Source: Boswellia sacra (lineage: Eukaryota > Streptophyta > Magnoliopsida > Sapindales > Burseraceae). Taken from it: 64,000 bases of DNA. Both the position numbers and the translations under genes were made by a program. The DNA lies in NCBI GenBank assembly GCA_013180625.2, contig SNVD02013835.1:1-64000 (forward strand), written 5' to 3'. Positions 38,858 to 53,800 of the stretch are shown piece by piece. The notes under the pieces are model-generated. The model saw only the letters and a list, made by a program, of their open reading frames with translations, was not told where the DNA came from and made no database searches. Positions within the stretch are counted from its first letter, which is position 1, and every line of letters begins with the position of its first letter.

Positions 38858-41800
38858 ATGACGATTAACAAAATTTTCAAATTTCCCGCGAAGCTGAAGA
38901 CAACCCTTTACGTTCTATCAGCCACTGGCCTCACCTTTCACGCCGCAAATCACCACGATTCTCTTCCATATTCCCTCCTTCCCAACCAAATTACCGCGGG
39001 AATCGACGGGCTCGTTCGCTCCTGCCGCGCAATCTCCGCTGTCAGATTCCTTTCTTTTTCTTTCTTTCTTTCTTTCCTTTTTTTTTTTTTTTTAAAATTA
39101 GTGTATTCTGAAGTTTGCTTTATATGTGATAGATAGCTTTCACTGTTGCTGACTACAAATATTCTTTACATGGACTTCCTATTGGCTCTGAGGTTTATCG
39201 TTGCAAAATCTCTGAGGTATCTTTCTTGCTATCTCATTACAAAACTTAGGGTTTGAAAATGTTTCTGAATTTGGCTCAGTTGCAGTAATATGCTGAATAG
39301 ATTATAGTTATCAATGAGTGTTAACTCTGCGAATAGTTATTTTAAAATGGAATCTGTTGCGGCATCAAAAAAGTTTATAGAATGCTCGGAAATTGAAATG
39401 TTACTGCTGTGAAATTGATTACAACCAGTTTCATTGCCAATATCATAAAATAAGGTGTCTTCTGATAGCCAGTTTGTGGTAACCATATATGATGTTGTGG
39501 TGCTGTTCTGTTTAGGTTCACTTGCGTTCAGCCAAGAGAATTCTGAAATTATGTGAAACCAACAAAGGTTTCTACATAAAAGCGGGTCAGTTTATTGCAG
39601 CTGTGCGGCAGGTTCCTAAAGAATACTCTTCAACTCTTTCATCATTACAGGATCAGGTCTGAAATTATTCAACGACTAACTAATCTCACTTTAGTACAAA
39701 TTTATTTCATTCAGGCTTTTCTCTATTTAATTGTTAGACTAAAATATGCTGGTAAATAATACTGTAGGCAGCTCCTTGTTATTTCGAGGCCATAAAAGAA
39801 GTGTTAATCAGCAATTTGGGTCCAGATTTCTCCGAGATGTAAGCAATCTTTTGTTAACTAAGTTATATTTGCTAATCATGCATTTGCTGACATATTCTTT
39901 CACATTTTGTTTTTCTAAATATTATATGACTTAATCATTTAGTACCTCTATAGCTGAACTCTCTAATAGTTCGTATCCTCGTTAAGAAAATTAGAATTAT
40001 TTTCATTTTCTTTTTATTGGATAAGGAGCATGGAAAATCTCAGTGGAGGCTACATTTAAATAATAAAAATAGCGAACCAGTAGTCCACCACGAGGGAAAG
40101 GTAACCAAAGCTAATACAAATCTCAGTACTTAAAAATTCATTTGACAGAATCATCCCAATTTTGCCAGTGTGTTTAAAAAAAGAAAAAAGAAAAAAAAAG
40201 AAGCAGAAAAATTTGAATTCATGTGAAACCTGGAGCACATAATGATGCAAGAAACAAATCTTTATCCCTTAAAAAATTAAAATCTTTTGATGAGCATTTT
40301 AGTTTTCTTTTTCTTTTTCCTAAAAATCTAAACCAGTAATCTGCCAACAAAATGCATTTCCACAAAATTGAAGCTTTTCTTTGAACTATCAAAAGCGTGA
40401 TGACACTTAGGATAAGAAGCTGCTTCTATTTTCTTTTAGAAAATGCAATGCAAACAATTAGTTTGGTGAAGTTGGTTTAATTTTCTCCGTGTAGAATTAG
40501 GCGTCTTGGTCAATACATACAGCAAGAATGATCCACTTTAGGTCTTCACCCTAGCATCACTAGAAAGTTTATGCCACAACTTTAATGTTGAAGGATGAAG
40601 CAGAAATAAATTGTTAGTATATTCCACTACATGCTTACTCTACACATATTGCTATATAAATGAATAATCTCTCTGGTCTTCTTTTCTGAGTTAAATAACA
40701 TAAACTAATTTTCCCATGAGCTATTTTTAAAGCTAGAACTTGAATATTGCTAGGAATTTAGCGTCCCAGGGCAGGAAGAATGATAATTCATCAACTAGTT
40801 AAATAAGATATACAAGAAAAGGCACCTGATTAAATCAGTTTGTCCATAATCCACCATTTTTTACTCCTAAGCATTGCAAATAAATTTTCATTAGTCATTT
40901 GCCAAACATGGAGGCATTTGTCTTTGCCAAATTGCCAATCACTAATCCTTCTCTGTCATGTGAACTAGAAATGCTTCATGGTTTGCCAAATTATCCCCTT
41001 ATCCTTCCCCATCACCTTTTGAAATATCCTTCATGTCCTTTTCAAACTCTTTGTCACAACAAATTTTCTAGACATCTATACATATTAACTTTTTGAAAAA
41101 GTTTGTGATTGTTAAGAAAGCATCCGACCTTCAGGCTTAAAGTTATAGGTAAGCGTCATAACTATGGTATTTAAGTTATTTTCAACTCACTACATCTCCT
41201 CACGTGCAAGAGTCTTATCTTTCTTATATTTTTATAGGTGGCCTGAGGCCTAACCTGTGTTTTGCAAGTGGCCCAAATACCTAATTGCACTGAGGGGATT
41301 TGAACATTGGACTCTTTTTTTTATTATTTTATTTTTTAATTCTTTTTGTTAATTGACACTGCTTGAGGATTTGAATGTTGGATTGTTAGGTCATTTGATC
41401 CAAATATTCAATATCATTACAAGGAGATTTGAACGTGAGATTTTTTTTTCTAAGTGAAAAATTAACATTGTTTGGCCCTAAGATCTAATGGCACTGTTAG
41501 CTAATTTGGGCTTTGATGCCTAACTATAGTATTTAAGCTATTTTTAGCACAAAAGTGAGTAATAACTTATTCGACTTCCTTGAAAGAGTTGTTATTAGGT
41601 TAACGATGTTATTGATCTTTGAATTATATTTTAGATTAATTTTCTTCCTTTAATTGTTTTGACTTTAGTGATTTCAGAATCTTAGGCATGGCTATTCATA
41701 TACTATTGGTTTACTATGTCAACTAATGTTTAATTCTCTTGTAATATGTAATGATGCTATTTGGAAAGTTCACTGTTTGAAGAATTTATTTCAACCAAAG

Positions 41801-44800
41801 AAAAAAAGTCATTTTATTACTTCTAAATATTTTAAGTATGGTTCTTAATGGCCAATAAAGTTGGTGCTAGTTTGTTTAATGCTATCTTCTTTTTAGTTCC
41901 GGTTTCAGATTTGATCTCTAATCATTATCCATGTGGTTAACAAGTTTGGTGTCGAATTGGATTCAAATCGATCTTTAGTGTTACTGGTGATTTTTTTTTT
42001 TTTTTTCCTGATAATGTTCTTCCTGAAAAACTACCTTCTTTAATGGTTCAAAAGGAAAATTTGTATCTAATGTAAAACATTTGTGGTGAATTTATGCTGA
42101 TTCTCGTAATTCTTTTTAATTGTTCCCTCTAATGTCAGAACTTGTTAATTTATAGATATAACTAAATATTTTGTTAGTGTAAAGTACTGTTATTGGGTTT
42201 TTGCTGGCCTTTAAACTGTTTGTTGGTTATTTGGTGGAGTACTAGAGCCAGCTTGACTAAGAGGTCTTGTGTTCTATTTCTTCCATTCTGTTATTAAGAT
42301 ATTGTGCCAGATACATTGAATACATTTTTGGATCCATGTGGCAAGTTCGTTGTTCAAATATCAACCTTACACATGAAGGTGTATGTTAGAGTTTAAATAC
42401 TTGTTATTGGGATCTTTCTTTTGCCTAAACTTTCAAGTTAATAATTACTCTGCACAGACATGTTGAAGAATAATGGACATATCTTTTCATCAATAATGGT
42501 TACTCAATGCGTGGCATGCTTAAGAATATGGTCTTATCTTTTGATTAGTCTTTATGTTGGATCTGGCATATAGCTAAATCTTCTGTGCATCCATAGTTTG
42601 TAAATACAATAATTCTTTGATATTCAAAAAAAAAAACTCTGTGGCTCATGATAGAAGATAGGTGATGATGAAATTTATAATTGTAGAATTAGATTAAATA
42701 ACTAAATAAATCAAAGTAGTTTTCTTATCTTTTATGTTAAATATCTGACGATAAACTTTTCCCTCTATTTAGGAATCAATTAATTCTCTCAGCTCTGTGA
42801 CTAGGACAAAATATATACTAGAAATAGAATAAGGGATTAGAAGAGGAAGGAGAAAGGGAAGAAAAAAAGAGAGAAAACTGACTGCTTATTAATTTAAGAG
42901 AGTTACATCCCACTCACATAGCCTTTATATAGGCATAAAACGATTTATAATTATCATTGCTAAGAGCAATTTTTTTGTCTAATTTTCGCATGTAATTCGT
43001 TTATATGATGGACAAAATTGTTGGCAAACTCTGAAGAACAAAAACCAGAAATTAGAGGAACAAGGTCAATAGGTTGGTGAGGAGAGATACTGTGAACGAC
43101 CATAAACAGACTCTTACCCATTGACCTATTAACTACCTTTTCGCATGTGAATTCTGACGTGGGAAGGAAGAGATCTCAGTTGCCCCTTTTTTCACCTACT
43201 AGACACCGTACTAACCCCCAAGCTATAGTTGACTACCTTAGTTTGACCACCGGTCTGTGTTTGGAAATATAATAGATATTAGAAATATATTAAGGGACAA
43301 GAAGAGGCAGGAGAAAGGGAAGGAATCAAGAGAGAAAACTGAATTTTTATTAATTATGCAAGTGTGTGTTACATCTACTCACATATCTTTGTATATAAGG
43401 ATAAAATGATAGAGATGACTAGATGATAATATAACATAAACCTAAAATTCTCTCAGAAATTCCTAAATTCAACATTATCATAATCCTAATCACAAATGAG
43501 AAGATTACAAATGAAATGATAAACCTAATCACAAATGAAAAGATAAACATAATTAAAAGAGTTTATGATATCCTACATTCTCCTAAGTCCTATATTTAAG
43601 CCTGACATGGGTCCTTAAGTCTTTAGGAAGATCTACATCATTTTGAGACCATGTTATCAATCAATCACTTTCTCATTTAGTTGCTTCATATTCATAGTCC
43701 TTTGTGTACTGGAAATATGTTTTTATTTTGAAGAATGCACAAGGCTCCAGATTGTTTGTATGATTTGTTACATGAAATGTGGCCGGTATGGTATATATAA
43801 TAAAAACATGAATGTTGTTAACTTCTTAGGAATGATTGTTTTAAGGTGGGTTCAACTTTGTGGTGTTGCTAAGGTGTAAAGAAAGATATTTATGTGCATT
43901 TTGAACACCTTTTGGGAAGTAACTACATGTCCATTTCTTAGAGTTTAATTATTATACTTCAAACTTAAAAGGTTAAACGTATATGAATGGTGCAACAATG
44001 GTTAACAACTTACAAGCCTCTTCACATTTATGAATAAGTTCAATTAACTAGTAATGCTGAACCATGCATCTAAAAATGCTGTTCTGGATCTTTTTTTATT
44101 AACACTCTGAAAGTAGCCTGTTTTATTGGGGGATTTTCAAGATTCAAATATAAACTCACTGTTAGATAAGTTTGAATACCTTGTTGAAACATTTTGTTTT
44201 TAAAAACTTAAGTTTATGGGAAAGAGCAAACAATATATTCTAAACTCTTAACATGGAAGAAGTGAGAAAAAAATAAAATGTATGTAGCAAACCATTTGGG
44301 TCCTTAATGTGAACTATAATGATAATAATTGTAAGAATTACCAAAAATTAATCTGATTCTACTCTTTTTGCCTTCTTTTTACAGAAGATCGTTGATGCTT
44401 CTCATTGAAAAAACTATATATAGATGCATCTGTGTATGTGTGTGCATGTGTGAGTATGTGTGTGTAACTTGCTGGATATATTTATAACATATAAGTTGGG
44501 AATGTTGAAGTTAACATTCCAGATCAAAATTGCTCCTTGCTTGTTGGGATTGAGGGATTCAAATCGCCAATTAATAGGATGGTAGTGATTTAGTTTTCCT
44601 TTTTCACCTCTATTTGTAATTTGGACATGAGTGGCTGCATAAGTTGTCTACTTATGACATTTTTGTGTGGATCATCATCTACAGAACAATATTTCAAATG
44701 ACAATAAAGTTAGTGCTAGATGGCATGTAGGATTTATACTTCTTTCTGATATAAGTTCCTTCTGCTTATAAATGTATTGGTTTTCTAAAAAATGTTTCTT

Positions 44801-47800
44801 CTATTTTTGTTGTCAGTCGGTCACAGGTGTGGTTAGCCTCACATGTGTATTGATTTTATCTATTATTGATAGCATACTGTACTTCATTTTCCTTCTATTC
44901 TTGCTATTATCTCTTAATTATAAGTTCATATGAGAGCGCATTGGATTTTCTTGTTTCGTTCTCTCTATTTATAATTGTATCTCCTCTTTTATGATGGCAG
45001 ACTATTAGATGTTTGCCACTTTCCTAATTTTGTTACTGTCTTCCTAGAAAAGGATATATTGGAAAAAAAAAAACGAAATTCAATGTCTGCATCTTGTTTT
45101 TCCTTAGAAGTAACTCTGTAGGTCACTTTTCTTGACTTTGTCGATCTATTTGCAAATTGCAGATTTCTTTCTCTTGATGAACAACCAATAGCTTCTGCAT
45201 CTATTGCCCAAGTACATCATGCGGTGTTGAGAGATCATCAAGAAGTTGCAGTTAAGGTTGGTCAGCTAAGTAATGCTAGTTAAAGAAATCCTGCTATGGC
45301 TTTTGGTTTATACCATATTATTTTGGTTCTGGATTGAAACCTTCTAGAGAATTTTCCCGGTTGATCATTATTTTAATTATGCATATAACTACACTCTTTA
45401 GAACCCTTAGCATGTGAAAAATTATATGCATAAAAGGAACCAGATCTTTCTTCTGTTTTGCTCTGTTTTCCATATTCCAGAAATGACTTGATTTATATCC
45501 ACAAAGGTTTTGTTGAGTTATTTTTTGTTCCTGCATTTCCACTTGGCAAAATGCTTTATATCCAATGTTATATGGTTAACTCTCTACCCTCTGTAATCAA
45601 GAATTAGAATATTGAGCACACTAATTTTCAATTAAACTGTGGGGGATCATCTGTACATGAGTTAAACCTATTACACCGGAAATGAGTTAATTAGTGTATG
45701 TGGTGAATGGTAAAACTTCATGGCTGCTAGATAAGTCTATGGATTTATGTACATCTGTTGATGGTTCAGATTGCTATATTGTGAGATTAAGATTTGTAAT
45801 GATATCTAATTGGCCTGAGAATGTGGTAATTGTTATAATACCCCTATTTGTCATTTTCATGACAAAAAGTATTTTGTCTTTTGTTTAAGTATTCTGAAGA
45901 GAAAAGTAACATCCATGTTCTTTTTGTATAATGTTGTTTATTGTTGCATATGCTGTTAGCTGTAGTTCCTCATTAAAGCTTTATCTAGGATAGTGTACTT
46001 GACAATAAAGTGTACTCTTAACATTTTTTTTTTTCTTTTTGTGGTGAGAAGGTGCAATACCCAGGAATCGAGCATAAGATGAGACTAGACACAACAATTA
46101 TGTCTTTCCTTTCAAAGTCGGTTGCATGGGTGCGCACTAAATTTCTTGACAGTTCTTCATTTGTGCTGCATGCTGTTGATGTTGTCCTTTGCAAATTATA
46201 TCAGTTCAAAAGTATATAAGAAAATGAGTTGTTGAACTCAAGATCTCTATGTACTTAATATTTATATATATGAGTCCATAATTAATCTTTGAGAAAGACA
46301 TTACTGATTTAAAAGATATAATCCAAGAGATTTGATTTTAAGTATGAAAGATTTAAACTTAAGTATGAAAAAATTCATTTATTTGATTTCTACTCAAGCT
46401 GGGAGTAGATGATGTTTTGAGCTGTGATCTAGAGAGTTCAAGGCAAATTGAGGGCTTGGGAATGGATCTTCTTGCCACATTATTTAGTTTGTTTGCAATG
46501 AATGATACTGTTTCATTAGTTGTAACCTTCTTTTAATCAAATACGTGTTACCTCATTTCAACCGTACCCCTCATTATTTTATTTAGTTTTTTTTTTTTAC
46601 TGTATCATGCACTCCACCCCGTCCTTACATTAAAAGCAATTTAAATAATACCCATCCAAGGTTTTATGAGGAGGATTGATCGGTACTTGAACCATCAGAA
46701 GTGTTGGCATTTTTTTTTAATGGAACTTTGATAACTAGAATCCAAATTGATTGTTCATATCCGGTTATTTTTATCGTCTTATGTTTCTTTGATTCATATT
46801 ATGTTGTCAGTTTTTTTATTTGGTTTCAATGTTATGTCCATAGTTTTTCCCAGAGTACAGGTTTGAGTTGCTGGTATCTGAATTTGCAGGGGCTGTTTCT
46901 TCAGAACTTGGTGAGTTATTAGCCAGCATTGGTTCTTGGTCAAAGTAGGTAGGGTAGATTATTTGTACATATTACAATATGTTTCTGGTTTATAGTTTTA
47001 ACGTCATTTTTTTTTTCAATTTTAATGTTATTTCTCATTTGAGGACGTTTCTCTGTTTGAGTTCTGCATTTTGTATTTATAATAGACTATGTTGTATTTA
47101 AAATCAAATAGGTTTAAAATCAAATAGGAAATATTTTGTATAAAAAATAAATATATTATATTACTACCCATAGACTCCGTGTTTGTTGAAGTTGTATCAT
47201 GTATGATAACTGAAAGAACTTTGAAAAGGAAATGTATTTCACTCACGTGATTAATTCTGTTGAAGGAGTGCAGCATTTGTATACGAACATGGCTGACAAA
47301 ATTGTTAAACAAGATCACAACAATAAAGAAAAAAAAAGAAAAGGAATAAAAAACTGTATAACAAATCCGTTGATTCTGTGCAATAAATCCTTGGATTCTC
47401 TGCAATAAATCATTTGATTTCTTCTTTGTTTCTATCTGATCTAGTCATTTAAGCTTGATTTCCTTTTCCAACAATAACTCTTTTGTCTCTATTAAAGGCT
47501 GTAGATATTAAAGGTGTTGAAGGTCTAGGAAACATGGGAATCTTGCTCCAATTATTAAATAGACAACTTTATTTGGAGATGTCTTTAGAGCTTTAGAGCC
47601 AAATTCTATATAGCATGGTATTATCGAAATTAATTATGGGTTTCATGAGAATTGGCGTGATTCTAAAATGGCTCTTCATTGTCTAATTGGAGTCCTTGGA
47701 AACAATTTCTCAAGACTACCCCTCTTTCTTAGTCCTTGTGAGCTCGGAGTGTGGAAATGGAGAAAGAATTTCCTTTTGGCAGGATGTGTGGTTAAGTAGC

Positions 47801-50800
47801 TCTCATTTATGCTCATTACTCTCCCTTATTTATAGATTGTCAAGATACCATAACATACCAATAAAAGATACGGCAGTCTCATCCTCTCCTTTGGTTCGAA
47901 CATTTTAACTTGTTGAGGAATTTGAATGATAGAGAAACTCAAGAATTCGCAGCTCTTCTAGCTAACGGATAAAGTTTCCTTGATGAGATGAGAGAAGATA
48001 GAAGAATTTGGATGCTCCATTCATCTGGCATGTTTTCACGCAAACTTTTTTTCTTTAGGCTCACTTATTATCAGCCTTTTAATTTTTTATGGGAACCCAA
48101 AGTGCCTTGCAAAGTCCAAATTTTGCTTGGTAATTTAAACATGGGTGATATTATTTGAAGAGGGTTTTAAAACTGGGAGTTATACCACTATTATCATCTA
48201 TTATGCTAAAAAAAATATACTGTGTGGATTAGCTTCTCTTGCACTGTAGCTTTTCTATGAGTTGTATAAACTTATGTAGGCAACAAAAGTTTGAGTGTTA
48301 TTCCAGCCTCTTTATTGGTGCTCTTTCAAAACACTTTTATGGCTTTGGTAAATGAGAGAAGAGTAAAAAATCTGATGGAATTGTGCTGTTTTAGGCCTTT
48401 GGCTACTTTTTGGGAGAGTTGTGAAGAAATACTAATATGTTTTAGGATAGAGTCGATTTACTACTCTTTGGGCATTGCTCTCATAAAATTCCTTTGGACA
48501 CTTATTTTTTCTTTATTTACTTGGACTAAGGAGTTTTGGACGAATTTTGTGCGATTGGCATTAACTTTTGAGCTCTTAGTAAACTCATACAGTTCATGCT
48601 ATGAATATTTGTATGATCCTTTTGGTGGATCTTAATTTTCGTGGATAGCTTGTTCACTATTTTATAATTATTCCTTCCTTTCAATGATAGTATCTTCCTT
48701 CTTGTTGAAAAAAAGAAAAAAGAAAAAAGAAAAAAAAAGGAGTGACTCTATATTGAATTCATTTGGCAGCATATATATCAAATCCTTTAACTTTGAGATA
48801 TTCTAATGGTCTAATATACATGGATTGTGAAAATCTTGGCTAGTGGTAAATTATTTAGGAGCATGGTAGATGATAAATACTAATTGAAAAAGAAAAGGTT
48901 AATGCTACAACTAGAAACGATATGATACATGTTTAAACAAAACTGTTAAAAAAGGTGATAGTTTGGATCACATGTTGCCTTTTTTTTTTTCTCTTTAGCT
49001 GTTGAAATCTAATATTTAGAAAAAGATAATGTTTATCTTTTTTACTATAGCGCCAAATTTTTTAACACTCTTTTTGCCTCATTTTTTTTTCTTTTAACAA
49101 ATAATCTCATCATATATGTTGTGATAATCAATAAAGGTGATAAACCACTTAGTTCGAGTAAGATTTGTGATATGGGATGGACCCAAATGTTGCTATGCAC
49201 AAGAACAAAAGGTGCAAATTGTGTATATGGATGAGAATAGAAATAAGATCTTTGATGTTTAGATAACTCTCAAACATCACAATGAAACGAAGAAACAGTT
49301 TTATTCTTGATTAGCATAGGAAAAAGTTTTTGCAAAGAGGGAAAACTAGGGTGGCCTAAACAAAAGTGCCATGACCAATGATGAATTGTGAAGGAGAGCC
49401 TTATTCATCACTTGAGCTTGTCTGTCTATATCGATGTCCTCGTCGAAGTATTACAGTCCATTTCTTTCTCTAGCACTGCAAATGATCCCCATCCTCCCTT
49501 CCCCCTCCCCCTCCACCACCCAAACCCCACCGCCCCCGCACGCACCTCCCTAACATCTCTCCCCACCTCCCCACCCCCCACCCAAAACAAAACCCCCCCA
49601 ACAAAAAAACACCACCCACCCGCCCACCAAAAGCCAAATCCTTGAATTCATAATTCATAATAATTAGGCAAGAATTTAGCAACACGGTTACAATCCTTTG
49701 TAAACTTACTAATGGAGAGCAGATTGCATGAAAGATTAGGCATATGGGGGACAGAGTTTAGGGTTATATTTTATGAAAAAGGAATTGAACCTATACCCAG
49801 AACTGATGATAAATAGCCATCTGTAATTTTACCTTTTTGCTACCAGAGCAAGACACATGAGGAAAACAAATTTAAGAAATTTGTCATATAATTGGATGCT
49901 CCAAAATCAATGATCTATGGAGTTTCTTTTTAAGAGTTACCACCAAGGGCTCATTTAAGGTTACCTTGATATGTTACAGCACATGAGAAGAGGCATTAGA
50001 TGCATTTTTTTGGCTAATTAACAAATTTTTGCAGCAAGTCTCATAACTCTTTGGTGAACAGGTGAAACTTTACCCTTCCAGTTGCATGTTGATCTGCTTG
50101 GAAACCTGTAGCATTGATATTCTTGGTTGGTTTGGAATTCTGCATGTTTGCAGGCTTGCCATGAAACTTCCAGCTTGTTTCCCTTGTGTGTTGAAGCTGA
50201 TTGCAATAGTCACAGCAGACTTTGTTGCTTCTTTCTTCTGCTCTCTTGAATGCCTGTGGTTGTCCTCCAACAAGAGTGCCTTCTGGTGAGTAACCTCGTT
50301 GTTGTCCACCAGTTATTGTAGGTACAGTAACATTAGATAGACTAAGGCAGAGGTCTGTAAAGGATTAGTGGTGCGTGGTCCACTCATCATCTCTCTTTTT
50401 CTCTCTTCACGTAAGATATAAGCAAATACTTCATTAATTCATGGAATTGGCTCCTTTTGTTAAGAATCTCCCCCTGGCTTCATCCAATTCAGGATTGAGC
50501 TGCAAAGGAATTCATATATTCTCTCCTTCATTTTGGAATCCCAAGCACTGTCACCACTACACTGCCATTCATGATCAGAACACTGATCCAGTTCCTGCCA
50601 TAATCCATTAAGATAGAATACTACTTGGTTATTCCCTTATCACCTTCCTTCACTCTCCTTATTCTGGTTATAATCTCAAATCTCTGAGCAACATTCTCAT
50701 GATCAAGAGTATGTCTCAGCTGCAACATCCCATATCTCTTTTGCATATGAAAGAAAGAGATAGTGTACACCCTATTTCAGGTTCCATTGAGTTGACACAC

Positions 50801-53800
50801 CATGGAGTTCTCTATTCCCCATGGGTGGCTTCATCTTCCCACTTGAGGGCCTTGATAGTGACACTGAGATGGTCAAACATTCCTCTGCACTATATAACAT
50901 TTTGATAGACTGTGACCATTGCAGATATTTCTGGCCATTGAGTTTGAATTGGTTATTTGGAGTGAAGTGTTTTCGGTCACAGTTTGCTGAACCATGCGTA
51001 CAAGTGGTGGTGCATTTGTAAATATCTCTTTTGTATTCACACCTGATATGACTAGTTTGTATGAGATTTGAAGAGGAAAAAAAAATTGTAATTCATATGA
51101 TGCTCGAACTGAGAGCCTAAGATTCAGAGACTTAGCTTTGATACCTGACATCTAATAATGGGAAATTAATTTTGCATTGATTGATTATAAGTATACAACC
51201 TTTACAATATTTATAGGCCAAAAAATACATGAGAAATGTTAGCCATCAAAATCCAATACACATGCCTAGATTACAGGGATCAGATTAATTCAAATTAAAT
51301 TTTAAATGCCAAACTAGTCTAATCCCTAAAATCTCTAACTTTTCAACACTTGTTGAATACCATAATTCTTTTGGAGGAGGAAAGAAAGCTTTGGCTCAAT
51401 GGAGATTTTGAATTTTGGCTACTTTGTCGGTTATTTGTTGTTAAAGTAATGAGAATTTTTGAAGATGCATTAGAAGAGGATGTTATTAATTAAGTCATGG
51501 GAAGGGGTTCATCTGATTGCTTCTTTGTGGTCTTCAGTAATAAAAGAGTTTTAGGGGAGTTATTTTTTCTTTATTCAAACGGATTGGAAGAGTGTTATTG
51601 TCTGATTTTTCTGCTTGTATTTGTTTTAACTTTTATTTTCATCTGTCTTGTTTGATGTCTAGTCCCCTTTGTCATAGTTGTAAATCAATAAAATTCTTTG
51701 TTGTCTCTTCTGAAAATGCTTGAGGGTGTGTTTGTTTTTGTTTTCGGAGATCTGATTTTTGAGAATGCATATTTACCAATGCATTTTAAATCAATATAAA
51801 CCATGTATTATTTTCAAAACTCAAAAAATTCAAGATCAACCACATATTTTTACTAAATTTTTGAAACAAAAACACAAAATTAAAAAATACGCCCTAAAAG
51901 TTTTTTGATATTTATGCACAAAACATGCTGATGTAGGACCCAGGAGATTAAAATTAGGGATTTCAATTAGATTTTAGGGATTTTAATAAATTAGGGATTT
52001 TGATTATTATTAGGGATTTTGACTTCCTAACTTGGGAGTAATCTTAATTTGAGTTATTTTCCTAATTAATAGTTTACTATTTTGTTTAGGATTTGTTTTT
52101 GGTATTTTCTAGTTAAACTAAGATATAGGTTCTATTTCTTAATAGTATTTTATTTTCTAGTTAAACTAGGATTAGGATTCTATTTCCTAGAAGAACTACA
52201 TTTTAAGGTACTATAAATAGAAGCCTCTAGTTATGTTATTTTGTAGACTTGGTTATTATTGATTTTTGATCTTTTAGTAAAAAGATTATTTTTCTTCCTC
52301 AATTTAACTCTATCCCTAACTTTCTTCTATTATTTCTGTTATTTCCTCTGTCTACATCTCCCTCCCTTTCTTTTAATTTGAGGAATCTCGTTCCTCATCA
52401 ATTAAACTAAGATAGAGATTCTATTTCCTAATAGGATTTTATTTTTTAGTTAAACTAGGATTAAGATTCTATTTCCTAATGGGATTTTATTTACTGGAAG
52501 AACTACATTTTAAGGTCCTATAAATAGGAGCCTCTAGTTATGTTATTTTGGTGGATTTGGTTGTTATTGATTTTTGATCTTTTAGTTAAAAATTATTTTT
52601 CTCTCTCAATTTTCACTCTATTTCTCCCTAAATTTCTTCTATTATTTCTCTTATTTCTTCTGTCTTCGTCTCCCTCCCTTTCTTTTAATTTGAAGAATCT
52701 CGTTCCTCATCACATGCTCTTCATTTTATTTCATGAACAAATTTAAAATTTGCAATGAAGGGATTCTCCGTTGTTTGGGAATATCACGAATATGTAATTT
52801 TCGTCAACTGATTTCCTTTTTTTCCCCCTTTAATGTATTCATTTCTTATTTTTTATGCAGTTAGATGGTTTGTCCTTTGTTATACTGGTCCCTGCATTTT
52901 TAAAATGTTAAGATTATTCTATGTATTCAGCCATAATATAGAATAAAATTGTGGGCCATGCTGTGAATATTCGTTCTTATGTTATTAGGTGTAACATGCA
53001 TCTCACCGTTTCAGTTTCCCTTGGATATTTACTTTTAACTTTTTTGACTCCTCTCTCTCCATTAAACATTATCTTGACAATATGGCTTATAGCAATAAAA
53101 TTTGGTAAAGAAATCTTTTGATATTGTGCATGATACACATTGTTATGATTATGATTGATTATAAATGAGAGACATGGTATCAGCTAAGATCTTACGTTAA
53201 TTTTATTTCTTAACTAAGGAAACAATCCGTAAATGGTTTCTCGGAAACAATCTGTAAACATTTTCTCAACATCAATTTGTTAATATGAATAAATAATTCT
53301 CACAGATTTCGTTCAGGAGGCCAGAAATTCAGAGAAAACAGCTGAGAACTTCAAAAACAATGACATGGTCCATGTTCCACGTGTTTTCTGGGTATTACTA
53401 GTCACAGTCTTTCTCTGCATTATTAGATCATTGCCTTTATTAGTTTGTCTCAGTTAATTTTAAATCTCCAATTTTATATATGATCCATATATCATTGCAA
53501 TCTGACCACAACAATTGTATCCAGGATTTGACGACAAGAAAGGTTTTGACAATGGAGTTTTGTCGTGGTTGCAAGGTGTGTGTATGGTCTTAAACATCAT
53601 CTGATTTTAGTTATGATGATTTTTTCATACGATGAATTTCTTGTCTAAAATACATTTTTTAATAACCATCTTATTGGCCAAGGTCTATATCAATGTGAAT
53701 TGCACTTTAAAGTGTGTGTCATTAACCTTAATAGTATTATGTGGCTGTTGTCTTGACTATGTTTTGCTATTAATGGACAGTTCCTTAAATTTCAGGTTGA

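Noticed and set aside
48610..48739. Target duplication for the LINE at 47.5-48.7 kb
   Set aside because: The sequence after its A-rich tail (ggagtgactctatatt) has no convincing match upstream of 47500.
49388..49685. Proline- and glycine-rich frames on both strands
   Set aside because: Translation of the C-rich simple tract.
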